Shown in pieces: positions 1 to 6,664 of a stretch of 29,896 bases of DNA. The stretch's first letter is position 1; the number at the start of each line of letters is the position of its first letter. The stretch spans positions 1 to 29,896 of the forward strand of contig JASLJB010000135.1 in the NCBI GenBank assembly GCA_030152605.1. Reading direction: 5' to 3'. Source of the stretch: Acinetobacter sp. Its GTDB lineage: Bacteria > Pseudomonadota > Gammaproteobacteria > Pseudomonadales > Moraxellaceae. The position numbers and the translations under genes were made by a program. A model generated the notes under the pieces. That model had not been told where the DNA came from. It saw only the letters and a program-made list of their open reading frames with translations, and did no database searches.

Positions 1-100
1 AGTTAACGTTTTGTTCTAATTTACTTAAATATTAATTGATATTGAAGCTTAAATAAGACTACAGAATAAAAGCATTTAATCATATTTGATGGATTGAATC

Positions 101-1342
101 ATGGAATTAACTTTTAATGCGTTTTATACGCTGATTGCCGCGGTAATCGTTCTTTTACTAGGTCGATTTTTAGTCAACAGAATTGATTTTCTAAGACGCT
201 ATAATATTCCAGAACCTGTTGCCGGTGGTTTAGTCGCTGCGATTATTTCGCTATTGGTTCATTATTTTTGGAACTTTAGCATTATTACCAGCAGTGAATT
301 ACAAACCAGCTTTATGTTGATCTTCTTTGCTTCGATTGGTTTAAGTGCCAACTTTGCCAAGTTGAGAGAAGGCGGTATTGGCTTGGTGGTTTTCTTGGCC
401 TGTGTTGCTTCATTTATTGTGGTGCAAGACGCTGTAGGTATGGGCTTGGCCACAATGCTGGGTCTTGATCCACTGATTGGTTTGATCGCGGGTTCGATTA
501 CCTTGACCGGTGGTCATGGGACCGCGGGCGCTTGGGGTGAAATCTTAGAAACCCAACATGGTATTCAGGGTGCTTTGGCCTTGGGTATGGCGAGTGCGAC
601 TTTCGGTTTGATTATCGGTGGCATCATCGGTGGTCCGTTGGCAAAACTCTTGATCAACCGCTATAAGTTGGCACAGCCATTGAGTAGTGACAACACCATC
701 AACCGTGATGAAAATCAGGTGGCCAATCAAGAAGGCCAAGAGTTTATTCCTTTTGAGCATCCGCATCAGGTGCGTTTGATCACTGCGGATAATGCGATTA
801 CCACGTTGGGTTTATTTGCTGCGTGTTTGGCGTTTGCAGAGTTCATGACCGTGTTCAGTAAAGGCACTTGGTTTGAACTACCGACTTTCGTGTGGACCCT
901 CGGTGGTGGTGTGATCTTGCGTAATATCCTAGAAGGGGTATTTAAGGTCAGCATCTTTGATCGTGCCATTGATGTGTTTGGAAATGCGTCTTTGTCTTTG
1001 TATTTGGCGATGGCATTGTTGTCGTTGAAACTTTGGCAATTGGCTGATTTGGCAGGTCCTCTGGTCGTAATCTTGGCCGCACAAACCTTGACCATGGGCT
1101 TATATGCCGCTTTTGTGACCTTTAGGTTGATGGGCAAGAACTATGACGCTGCGGTCTTGGCGGCAGGGCACTGTGGTTTTGGTATGGGGGCGACGCCAAC
1201 AGCGGTTGCCAATATGCAAGCCATCACCAATATGTATGGTCCATCGCACAAAGCCTTCTTGATCGTACCGTTATGTGGCGCGTTCTTTGTCGACTTGATC
1301 AACGCGACTGTGATTCAAATGATTCTAAAATTCATCGTCTAA
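101..1342 (+). CDS. gltS: Sodium/glutamate symporter GltS
   Basis: This 413-residue inner-membrane protein is hydrophobic throughout and matches the GltS (ESS) family in length, which is usually about 400 residues. GltS imports glutamate with sodium. The sequence shows the two glycine-rich signature regions of the family: GGHGTAGAWG at about residues 137-146, and GHCGFGMGATPTAVANM at about 352-368, which form the two inverted re-entrant halves of the transporter. A hydrophilic loop of about 40 residues (around 190-230) separates the halves. The ATG at 101 is preceded by a modest GGAT ribosome site. The gene stands alone, with about 280 bases before the next gene on the same strand, so it is probably monocistronic. 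The family assignment is firm; strict glutamate specificity is inferred. Confidence 0.95.
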   Translation: MELTFNAFYTLIAAVIVLLLGRFLVNRIDFLRRYNIPEPVAGGLVAAIISLLVHYFWNFSIITSSELQTSFMLIFFASIGLSANFAKLREGGIGLVVFLACVASFIVVQDAVGMGLATMLGLDPLIGLIAGSITLTGGHGTAGAWGEILETQHGIQGALALGMASATFGLIIGGIIGGPLAKLLINRYKLAQPLSSDNTINRDENQVANQEGQEFIPFEHPHQVRLITADNAITTLGLFAACLAFAEFMTVFSKGTWFELPTFVWTLGGGVILRNILEGVFKVSIFDRAIDVFGNASLSLYLAMALLSLKLWQLADLAGPLVVILAAQTLTMGLYAAFVTFRLMGKNYDAAVLAAGHCGFGMGATPTAVANMQAITNMYGPSHKAFLIVPLCGAFFVDLINATVIQMILKFIV

Positions 1343-1376
1343 GCCAAGTCGCTTAGCGGATGTATTGCTCATGACG

Positions 1377-1411
1377 TAGATATGATGACTTAGATATCAT
1401 TTAGATATCAT
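1377..1411. repeat. Three short TAGATATSAT direct repeats after gltS
   Basis: TAGATATGAT (1377-1386) is followed by two exact TAGATATCAT copies (1391-1400 and 1402-1411). Each contains or nearly contains the palindrome GATATC. They lie between the gltS stop and the large palindrome. No function is evident. Confidence 0.5.
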
Positions 1412-1421
1412 GAGCTCAATC

Positions 1422-1501
1422 AACCTCTATCGCACTGCTGAAATGGTTTGTTATGTCGTCTCTCGACAGCATCCATCTCAGTGGCGGAGATAGAGGTTTT
1501 T
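1422..1501 (+). terminator. Large branched palindrome ending in a T-run, possible gltS terminator
   Basis: AACCTCTATC (1422-1431) pairs perfectly with GATAGAGGTT (1489-1498) and the right arm runs into a short T tract. Inside are nested arms: CTG..ATGG (1438-1446) with CCAT..CAG (1473-1481), and TGTCG (1454-1458) with CGACA (1464-1468). The result is an 80-base, multi-part hairpin, much larger than a usual intrinsic terminator. It could terminate gltS, be a palindromic interspersed element, or be the end of a small RNA. The rest of the 1343-1649 gap shows nothing I can name. Confidence 0.45.
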
Positions 1502-1649
1502 AGCATTATGGTTTTCAGCTTTTGCCCCGCGCAATGCAGCGGCTCAAACTGTGGAGGCTTTAATGTGACAGTTTTAAGAAAGATAACAGTAAAACTCTAA
1601 AAACTATGTTTTTATAAGCGCGACGATGTCTGTTGGTTGTGTTTGCGTC

Positions 1650-2630
1650 ATGCAATATATGAAAACTTTAACCTGTACCCTGATCCTGTTCTTGACGGCT
1701 TGTCAGCAGCTGCCTGTGGCCAACACAGTGCAGGAAACTGCTGCGCTGCCTGCTGTCGCGAATGCCACCAGTCAGCAAACGGCTCAGTTTAGCCGTATCT
1801 CAGCTGCACAAAATAAACCTGTAGTGGCGTTGGTGCTTGGCAGTGGTGGTGCGCGTGGCTATGCACATATCGGCGTGATTGAAGTCCTTGAGCGGTTGGG
1901 AATTCAACCTGACTTTATCGTGGGCACCAGTGCTGGCAGTATCGTGGGGTCGATTTATGCCAGTGGCAAGTCAGCTCAACAACTGCATGCCATCGCTGTG
2001 GATATGAAAGCCAACGATGTACGTGAGTTTAAAATCGGACTCAAAGGCTTTTTTGATGGGGTCAAAATCGAAGACTATGTCAACAAACAGGTCGGTCAGA
2101 TTCCGCTGCAGCAACTGAAGATTCCGATGTATGTGGTCGCCACAGAACTCAAAAATGGCAATAAAGTGGTCTTTAATCACGGCAACACGGGGCAGGCCGT
2201 GCGTGCCTCAGTCACCATCCCGAGTATGTTCGTGCCGACCATCATTGACGGTAAAGAATATGTAGATGGCGGTTTGGTCAGTCCTGTACCGGTCAATATC
2301 GCGCGTGATCTGGGGGCTGATGTGATTATCGCCGTGGATATCTTGGCGCAACCGAAATATACCGAGACCTCGAATATCTGGGGCTTGTTCAATCAAAACA
2401 TCAATATCATGCAAAACAAATTGGCGGAAAAAGAGCTGAAGAATGCGGATATCGTCATCGTTCCTGATTTACGTGAAAAAGCACATATATTTGATGTCAA
2501 AGGTCGTGAAGAGACGATTCAAGCCGGAATCAGTGCCACTGAGCAGAAGATCAAAGAAATTGAGACGGTCATGCAACGCAGCGCAGAATATAAAAGCATT
2601 GAGCAAAATACGGTGAAGGTTCTGAAATAA
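1650..2630 (+). CDS. Patatin-like phospholipase family lipoprotein
   Basis: This is a patatin/RssA-like serine hydrolase of about 326 residues with a putative lipoprotein signal. From the ATG at 1650 the N-terminus has a lysine, a hydrophobic stretch and the lipobox LTAC, with Cys18 as the lipidated residue. The in-frame ATGs at 1626 and 1659 are alternatives, and none has a strong ribosome site. The patatin core shows the oxyanion loop GSGGARG (about 64-70), the nucleophile elbow GTSAG with Ser94, and the DGG motif with Asp206, giving the Ser-Asp dyad. The family hydrolyses phospholipids or other acyl esters. A periplasmic-facing, membrane-anchored location is inferred from the lipobox. The substrate cannot be read from the sequence. 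It has its own intergenic spaces on both sides and is probably a single transcription unit. Confidence 0.88.
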   Translation: MQYMKTLTCTLILFLTACQQLPVANTVQETAALPAVANATSQQTAQFSRISAAQNKPVVALVLGSGGARGYAHIGVIEVLERLGIQPDFIVGTSAGSIVGSIYASGKSAQQLHAIAVDMKANDVREFKIGLKGFFDGVKIEDYVNKQVGQIPLQQLKIPMYVVATELKNGNKVVFNHGNTGQAVRASVTIPSMFVPTIIDGKEYVDGGLVSPVPVNIARDLGADVIIAVDILAQPKYTETSNIWGLFNQNINIMQNKLAEKELKNADIVIVPDLREKAHIFDVKGREETIQAGISATEQKIKEIETVMQRSAEYKSIEQNTVKVLK

Positions 2631-2768
2631 GCAGTGCCAAATCACTAAAATATTGTTTTTACGCATACTTTATGAGCTGTTTCTTTTCAGTCTAGGGCTT
2701 AAACGACTACCTTTTTATGGTTTGGAACGTATAATAATAGCTTCGACGATTGCCTCCAGAGTTTCTCG

Positions 2769-3290
2769 ATGTCGCCATTAGATCAAATTGTTCCTATCAT
2801 TGACGATCAGTCTACTTTAAACATGTCTGTATTAATGACGCCAGAAATGGCCAATTTTTCAGGCAATGTTCATGGTGGAACCATTTTAAAGTTATTGGAT
2901 CAGGTGGCTTATGCCTGTGCTAGCCGCTATTCAGGTTGCTATGTGGTTACCTTGTCCGTGGATAAAGTGACCTTCAAAGAACCGATTCATGTCGGTGAAA
3001 TGGTCACATTTTTAGCCAGTGTCAACCATGTTGGTCGCACTTCAATGGAAATTGGTATTCGTGTCGAGGCACAGAATATTCAAAAAAGAACAGTTCGACA
3101 TACCAATAGCTGTTACTTCACCATGGTTGCCGTGGATGAACATGGCAAACCGCATGCAGTGCCTGCGATGAATTTAGATAATGATCTAAAGAGATGTCGT
3201 TTTGAAGCTGCTGAGCAACGCAAAAACACGCGTCTGCATGAAAACCATCACCCTTCTTGCAGCATGTTTAAAAACAGCAGCACAAGTTAA
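2769..3290 (+). CDS. Acyl-CoA thioesterase, hotdog fold (YciA/BACH type)
   Basis: This single-hotdog-domain protein of 173 residues hydrolyses acyl-CoA to free fatty acid and CoA in the cytoplasm. The signature NVHGGTILKLLDQVAYACA (about 33-51) carries the HGG turn and the Asp thought to be catalytic, followed by the usual strands VTLSVDKVTFKEPIHVGE and VNHVGRTSMEIGI. The C-terminal 30 residues are polar and rich in His and Cys and look disordered. The ATG at 2769 follows a CTCCAGAG context with only a weak ribosome site. Downstream are three hairpins, the last a strong terminator, so the transcript ends here. Chain-length preference is unknown. Confidence 0.92.
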   Translation: MSPLDQIVPIIDDQSTLNMSVLMTPEMANFSGNVHGGTILKLLDQVAYACASRYSGCYVVTLSVDKVTFKEPIHVGEMVTFLASVNHVGRTSMEIGIRVEAQNIQKRTVRHTNSCYFTMVAVDEHGKPHAVPAMNLDNDLKRCRFEAAEQRKNTRLHENHHPSCSMFKNSSTS

Positions 3291-3299
3291 TCTCAAGCT

Positions 3300-3350
3300 C
3301 GACTGCGTTGTTGCAGTCGAAGTCGCCTACAGGCTTAAGTTCGCTTAAGC
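3300..3350 (+). other. Two perfect hairpins in the thioesterase 3' region
   Basis: CGACTGC (3300-3306) pairs with GCAGTCG (3313-3319) around a 6-base loop. GCTTAAG (3333-3339) pairs with CTTAAGC (3344-3350) around a TTCG tetraloop, a very stable loop in RNA. Neither is followed by a T-run, so they are not terminators themselves. They precede the true terminator at 3365-3404 and may protect the 3' end of the mRNA. Confidence 0.6.
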
Positions 3351-3364
3351 GGATGGGGTGCTAT

Positions 3365-3404
3365 AAAAAAAGACCAAGTCGCAGCATGACTTGGTCTTTT
3401 TTTT
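3365..3404. terminator. Strong bidirectional intrinsic terminator
   Basis: GACCAAGTC (3372-3380) and GACTTGGTC (3388-3396) form a perfect 9-bp stem with a 7-base loop, flanked by A7 on the left and T8 on the right. It lies between convergent genes (the thioesterase on plus, the small secreted protein on minus) and is built to stop both transcripts. Confidence 0.9.
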
Positions 3405-3485
3405 CACATTCATCATCTCGTGTGGATGATCAATGTACTGAGGGGATTTGCTTGTGTATTAACTCAAGCTGGAGATCCGGCGCAA

Positions 3486-3725
3486 TTATTGATTGCTTTC
3501 GAGTTCTGGTGCAATAACTTGTGAGTCTTCAGCAGCAGCTTCTGACTGTGGTTGAGCAGCGGTCGGTTGAGCCGCAGCAGCAGATTCGTCTTGTGCTTCA
3601 ACTGCTTCTTGCGTTGATACCACCACGTTCTGATCTTGAACTTGGGCATGTTCAGCTGTTGCAGCAAAAGTGCTTGCAGCAGAAAGGGCTAAAGTAGTCG
3701 CAAGTAATGTTTTAACTAAGTTCAT
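3486..3725 (-). CDS. Small secreted Ala/Gln/Glu-rich protein of unknown function
   Basis: This 79-residue protein has a clear Sec signal peptide (MNLVKTLLATTLALSAASTFA, cleavage about after residue 21). The mature part is short, acidic and of low complexity, rich in Ala, Gln, Glu and Ser, with no cysteine and no recognised domain. The ATG at 3725 is chosen because an AGGA ribosome site sits just upstream and it places the signal peptide at the N-terminus. An in-frame ATG at 3767 would add 14 residues that spoil it. It is monocistronic and convergent with the thioesterase. Small proteins of this kind occur in Acinetobacter, but I do not recognise a named family, and the mature part may be intrinsically disordered in the periplasm. 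Confidence 0.75.
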   Translation of the reverse strand: MNLVKTLLATTLALSAASTFAATAEHAQVQDQNVVVSTQEAVEAQDESAAAAQPTAAQPQSEAAAEDSQVIAPELESNQ

Positions 3726-3907
3726 AATAGGCATCCTGTAATTATAAAAAATTGATCTCGTGGTCATCCTGCTGTCGGGTTGAGTGTGTTGTTTAACTCA
3801 ACTGTTTAATTCAATCAGCAATCCATGAGATCGAAAATCATGCTACGTGCAGATCAAAAGATCGGCAACCTTATCAACAAAGCGAAACAGACTGAGTTAC
3901 ACACAAG

Positions 3908-3938
3908 ACACAGACTGCTGTGTGGTGTTTTGTTTTTG
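3908..3938 (+). other. Orphan terminator-like hairpin with T-rich tail
   Basis: ACACAG (3908-3913) pairs with CTGTGT (3918-3923) around ACTG, with further pairing beyond a small internal loop, and a T-rich stretch follows. No plus-strand gene precedes it in the 3768-4159 gap, so it would end either a small RNA or an attenuated leader of the downstream GTPase gene. The rest of this AT-rich gap shows nothing else I can name. Confidence 0.35.
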
Positions 3939-4159
3939 TAAAAAACATGACGAATGACCGCTTTAAAATGTATGCAAATATGTTTTTATGCACAATTAGT
4001 GCGCTTAAACTTTACTTATGATGAACAAAGACAGGAAAAATTCTCAGTTGTAATCATTGGAGTTTTGAATCAAAATTTCAAAAATAAAGAAAGAAACAGA
4101 TTAAACACTTGTTTAGTCATACGTTTTTTTTGCATCACGTGAACTATTGGACATTATCT

Positions 4160-5209
4160 TTGAAAATACTGACACAGCCCAGGGTAAAGACCCATATCAT
4201 CTCAGGCTTTCTAGGTGCAGGTAAAACCACCTTGTTGCAGCAGATCTTGAAACACAAGCCTCAGCATGAAGTTTGGGCAGTGCTGATGAATGAGTTTGGA
4301 CAAATTGGCATTGATCAACAACTTATCGTCCAAGATGAGGGTTATGCGATCAAAGAAGTGTTGGGGGGCTGTCTGTGTTGCAGTAGTCAGCTACCGATGC
4401 AACTGGCGTTGTCACGCCTGATTCATGAGCAGAAACCGGATCGCCTGTTTATTGAAACCACTGGGCTGGGGCATCCTGCGCAGCTCATCGATCAGTTGAA
4501 TGAACCGCATTGGCACAGCACGCTGGCATTGCAGGCACCGATCACCGTGATTAACGGGTCACAACTGCATAGCACGCCGTGGTTAAGTCATGATTTGTAT
4601 GCAGATCAGCTCAAGGCCGCACAAATCGTGGTCGTTTCACATCAGCAGTTGATGCAGCCCGAAGACCAACAGGCTTTGCTTGAGTTGAAGCAGCATTTCC
4701 TCACCGAAGTTGAGACTTGGATCTTGGCCGATCAGGGACAGATTGCATTGACTCAGATTGATCAGCCCTTGCATCCACGCTCACGCATCCTCAAACCATT
4801 GCTGCAGCAACAGCAATTACAACAACAGCAACGACGACAAAATCAAGCTTTGGCCACCGATTCTAACGCTGTTGATCCGGTGATCCAGCGCTTGCCTTAT
4901 CACTATACTGAGCAGGCCCAAGGCTATGAAGTGGCGGGTTGGCGTTTTTCCAAACGTTGGGTATTTGATTTTTATCCACTTTTGGACTGTTTAACCGAGC
5001 TAGAGCAATGGCGTCGTATCAAAGCGATCTTGAGGACCAATCAGGGCTGGATTAGTTTTAATTTCAATCCTGATCAGTTTAATTATCAGTCCTGTGCCGA
5101 AAATCTCGACAACCGTATCGAGGTGATTACATCGCAATCACGCGAATGGATCGCTTTTGAAGCGGCGTTGTTAAATTGTCGAATAGAATCAGCGATAGAC
5201 GAACCATAA
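4160..5209 (+). CDS. COG0523 (CobW/YjiA-like) GTPase, putative metallochaperone
   Basis: This is a member of the COG0523 P-loop GTPase family, which delivers metals such as zinc or cobalt. From the TTG at 4160 it has 349 residues, with Walker A GFLGAGKT (about 16-23), the switch region NEFGQIGID (44-52), the metal-binding GCLCC motif (70-74) and Walker B-like ETTG. The C-terminal domain (about 240-330) has the family's Trp-rich strands. Starts at TTG 4109 and GTG 4139 are possible. I prefer 4160 because homologs begin 10-15 residues before the P-loop and a GGA precedes it. Two oddities stand out. Where the family normally has NKxD for guanine recognition, this protein reads VVVSHQQLM. A glutamine run lies at about residues 212-228. 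No His-rich metal-sensing stretch is seen. The partner metal is unknown, and I see no convincing Zur site. Confidence 0.85.
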   Translation: MKILTQPRVKTHIISGFLGAGKTTLLQQILKHKPQHEVWAVLMNEFGQIGIDQQLIVQDEGYAIKEVLGGCLCCSSQLPMQLALSRLIHEQKPDRLFIETTGLGHPAQLIDQLNEPHWHSTLALQAPITVINGSQLHSTPWLSHDLYADQLKAAQIVVVSHQQLMQPEDQQALLELKQHFLTEVETWILADQGQIALTQIDQPLHPRSRILKPLLQQQQLQQQQRRQNQALATDSNAVDPVIQRLPYHYTEQAQGYEVAGWRFSKRWVFDFYPLLDCLTELEQWRRIKAILRTNQGWISFNFNPDQFNYQSCAENLDNRIEVITSQSREWIAFEAALLNCRIESAIDEP

Positions 5210-5255
5210 AGCGATAAAATCTTATATGCTTAGCGCCAAATAGGAGATTAGACCG

Positions 5256-5786
5256 ATGGCGTTAAAAGCGACAATCTATAAAGTAAGTTTAAATATTGCC
5301 GATATGGATCAGCACCAATATAGCGACTATCAATTCACAGTGGCACAGCATCCTTCTGAAACGATTGAGCGCATGATGGTGCGGATCTTGGCCTTTGCAC
5401 GTTTTGCTACTGAGCAATTGCAGTTTACCCAAGATTTGTTTGAGACCACAGAGCCGGCCTTGTTGGAAAAAGATCTCACCGGTCAGTTGCTGAATTGGAT
5501 CGAAGTCGGTAGTCCCGATGAAGATAAAGTCAAAAAAGCCAGTTCACGTTGCGCGCAAGTCGCGGTGGTGACCTATGGCAATAGTGTGGATGAATGGTTT
5601 AAAAAAGCATCCAAAATCAAAACACTGTCCAATGTTCAAGTCTGGCAACTCAGTCAAGCCACCACACAGGCTGTCGAACAACTGTGCCAACGCAGCATGC
5701 AATTGCAGTTGAATATCCTTGATGCTGAGTGGAGCTTGATCGGCGATCATGGCCAAGCACAGATCGAATGGACCCAGTTGCAGTAG
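5256..5786 (+). CDS. yaeQ: YaeQ family protein
   Basis: This cytoplasmic protein of 176 residues matches the length of the YaeQ family (about 180). The conserved opening MALKATIYKVSLNIADMD, the segment HPSETIERMMVRILAFARFA (about 38-57) and the middle KDLTGQLLNWIEVGSPDEDKVKKAS are characteristic. YaeQ has a fold related to PD-(D/E)XK nucleases and suppresses loss of the elongation regulator RfaH in E. coli, but its biochemical role is not settled. A GGAGAT ribosome site precedes the ATG. It lies 46 bases after the GTPase gene and may be co-transcribed with it. Confidence 0.92.
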   Translation: MALKATIYKVSLNIADMDQHQYSDYQFTVAQHPSETIERMMVRILAFARFATEQLQFTQDLFETTEPALLEKDLTGQLLNWIEVGSPDEDKVKKASSRCAQVAVVTYGNSVDEWFKKASKIKTLSNVQVWQLSQATTQAVEQLCQRSMQLQLNILDAEWSLIGDHGQAQIEWTQLQ

Positions 5787-5892
5787 ATCTGAGCTGTTGA
5801 GGTGAGACATTTGGTTTTAGGTCTGATGATTGATTTAAAATTTAAGGTCTAAATCAGTGTTATAAAATTATTTTTGCATGAGGAATATGGCG

Positions 5893-6231
5893 ATGACAGC
5901 AGAACTTGAAATTATTGATTTGAAAGTCGGTACCGGCAAAGAAGCGGTAAAAGGTGCCTTGATCACCACGCACTATACCGGTTGGCTTGAAGATGGCACC
6001 CAGTTTGATGCATCACTTGATCGTGGTCAGTATTTTGAGTGTGTGATCGGCACGGGTCGTGTGATCAAAGGTTGGGATCAAGGCATTATGGGCATGAAAG
6101 TGGGCGGGAAACGTAAACTGATCGTACCTGCACATTTGGCCTATGGTGAGCGTAAAATGGGTAAGGTGATTCCGGCCAACTCCAACTTGATTTTCGAAAT
6201 TGAATTGTTTGATGTCAAGACCCGTGACTAA
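5893..6231 (+). CDS. FKBP-type peptidyl-prolyl cis-trans isomerase
   Basis: This is a single-domain FKBP of about 112 residues with no signal peptide, so it acts in the cytoplasm, where it catalyses cis-trans isomerisation of X-Pro bonds. Family hallmarks are HYTGWLEDGTQFDAS, FECVIGTGRVIKGWDQGI (with the hydrophobic Trp of the active pocket), GMKVGGKRKLIVPAHLAYGER and the C-terminal IPANSNLIFEIELFDV. I chose the ATG at 5893 because the AGGA at 5881-5884 is correctly spaced for it and too close to the ATG at 5887. The upstream in-frame ATG at 5878 overlaps that ribosome site. It is probably monocistronic. Confidence 0.93.
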   Translation: MTAELEIIDLKVGTGKEAVKGALITTHYTGWLEDGTQFDASLDRGQYFECVIGTGRVIKGWDQGIMGMKVGGKRKLIVPAHLAYGERKMGKVIPANSNLIFEIELFDVKTRD

Positions 6232-6664
6232 GACAGTATGACAGTGACAGTATGCGCTGTTGATCATGCATAAATGCAAGTTCTACAGTGCCCAAGCAAG
6301 ACATTTAGCATAGCCTCGCTTGAAGACCTCCAGTATGTGCCACGGTGCATGCTGGGCTTAATCTTAAGGCATATCACAAACATATAAAAAAATGTATGAC
6401 AACCTACAAAAGCACCGGTGTTAGGGCTTAAAAACAAAGCTAAAATTCACAATTTTGCACAGAATTTTTTTTCAAAAATGTTTAAATCTTTATCATAATT
6501 CAGGATTGAATTTTAAGAATTTTTTCAGTTTCATCTTTTAAATTGTTTGAGTTCAATTCGCTGGTAAATGGAGGCTATTTCAACAGCTGTGACACTGCTG
6601 TTGAATGACCAGAGCTTTTCCTGACAACCACATGTAAAACAATGATATATGAGATAAATAACCT
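6232..6664. other. AT-rich gap upstream of pgaB with an inverted repeat
   Basis: This 433-base gap has no credible gene. It sits where pgaA would be expected, and I see no pgaA fragment in it. It is notably AT-rich from about 6370 to 6560. Close to pgaB there is an inverted repeat, CAACAGC (6581-6587) and GCTGTTG (6597-6603), with a 9-base spacer. It could be an operator or a leader hairpin of the pga transcript. Confidence 0.5.

Noticed and set aside
766..1137. 123-codon minus-strand open frame inside gltS
   Set aside because: Antisense shadow of a conserved membrane protein with no start context.
3954..4142. 62-codon plus-strand open frame before the GTPase gene
   Set aside because: It has no ribosome site and a random composition in an AT-rich gap.
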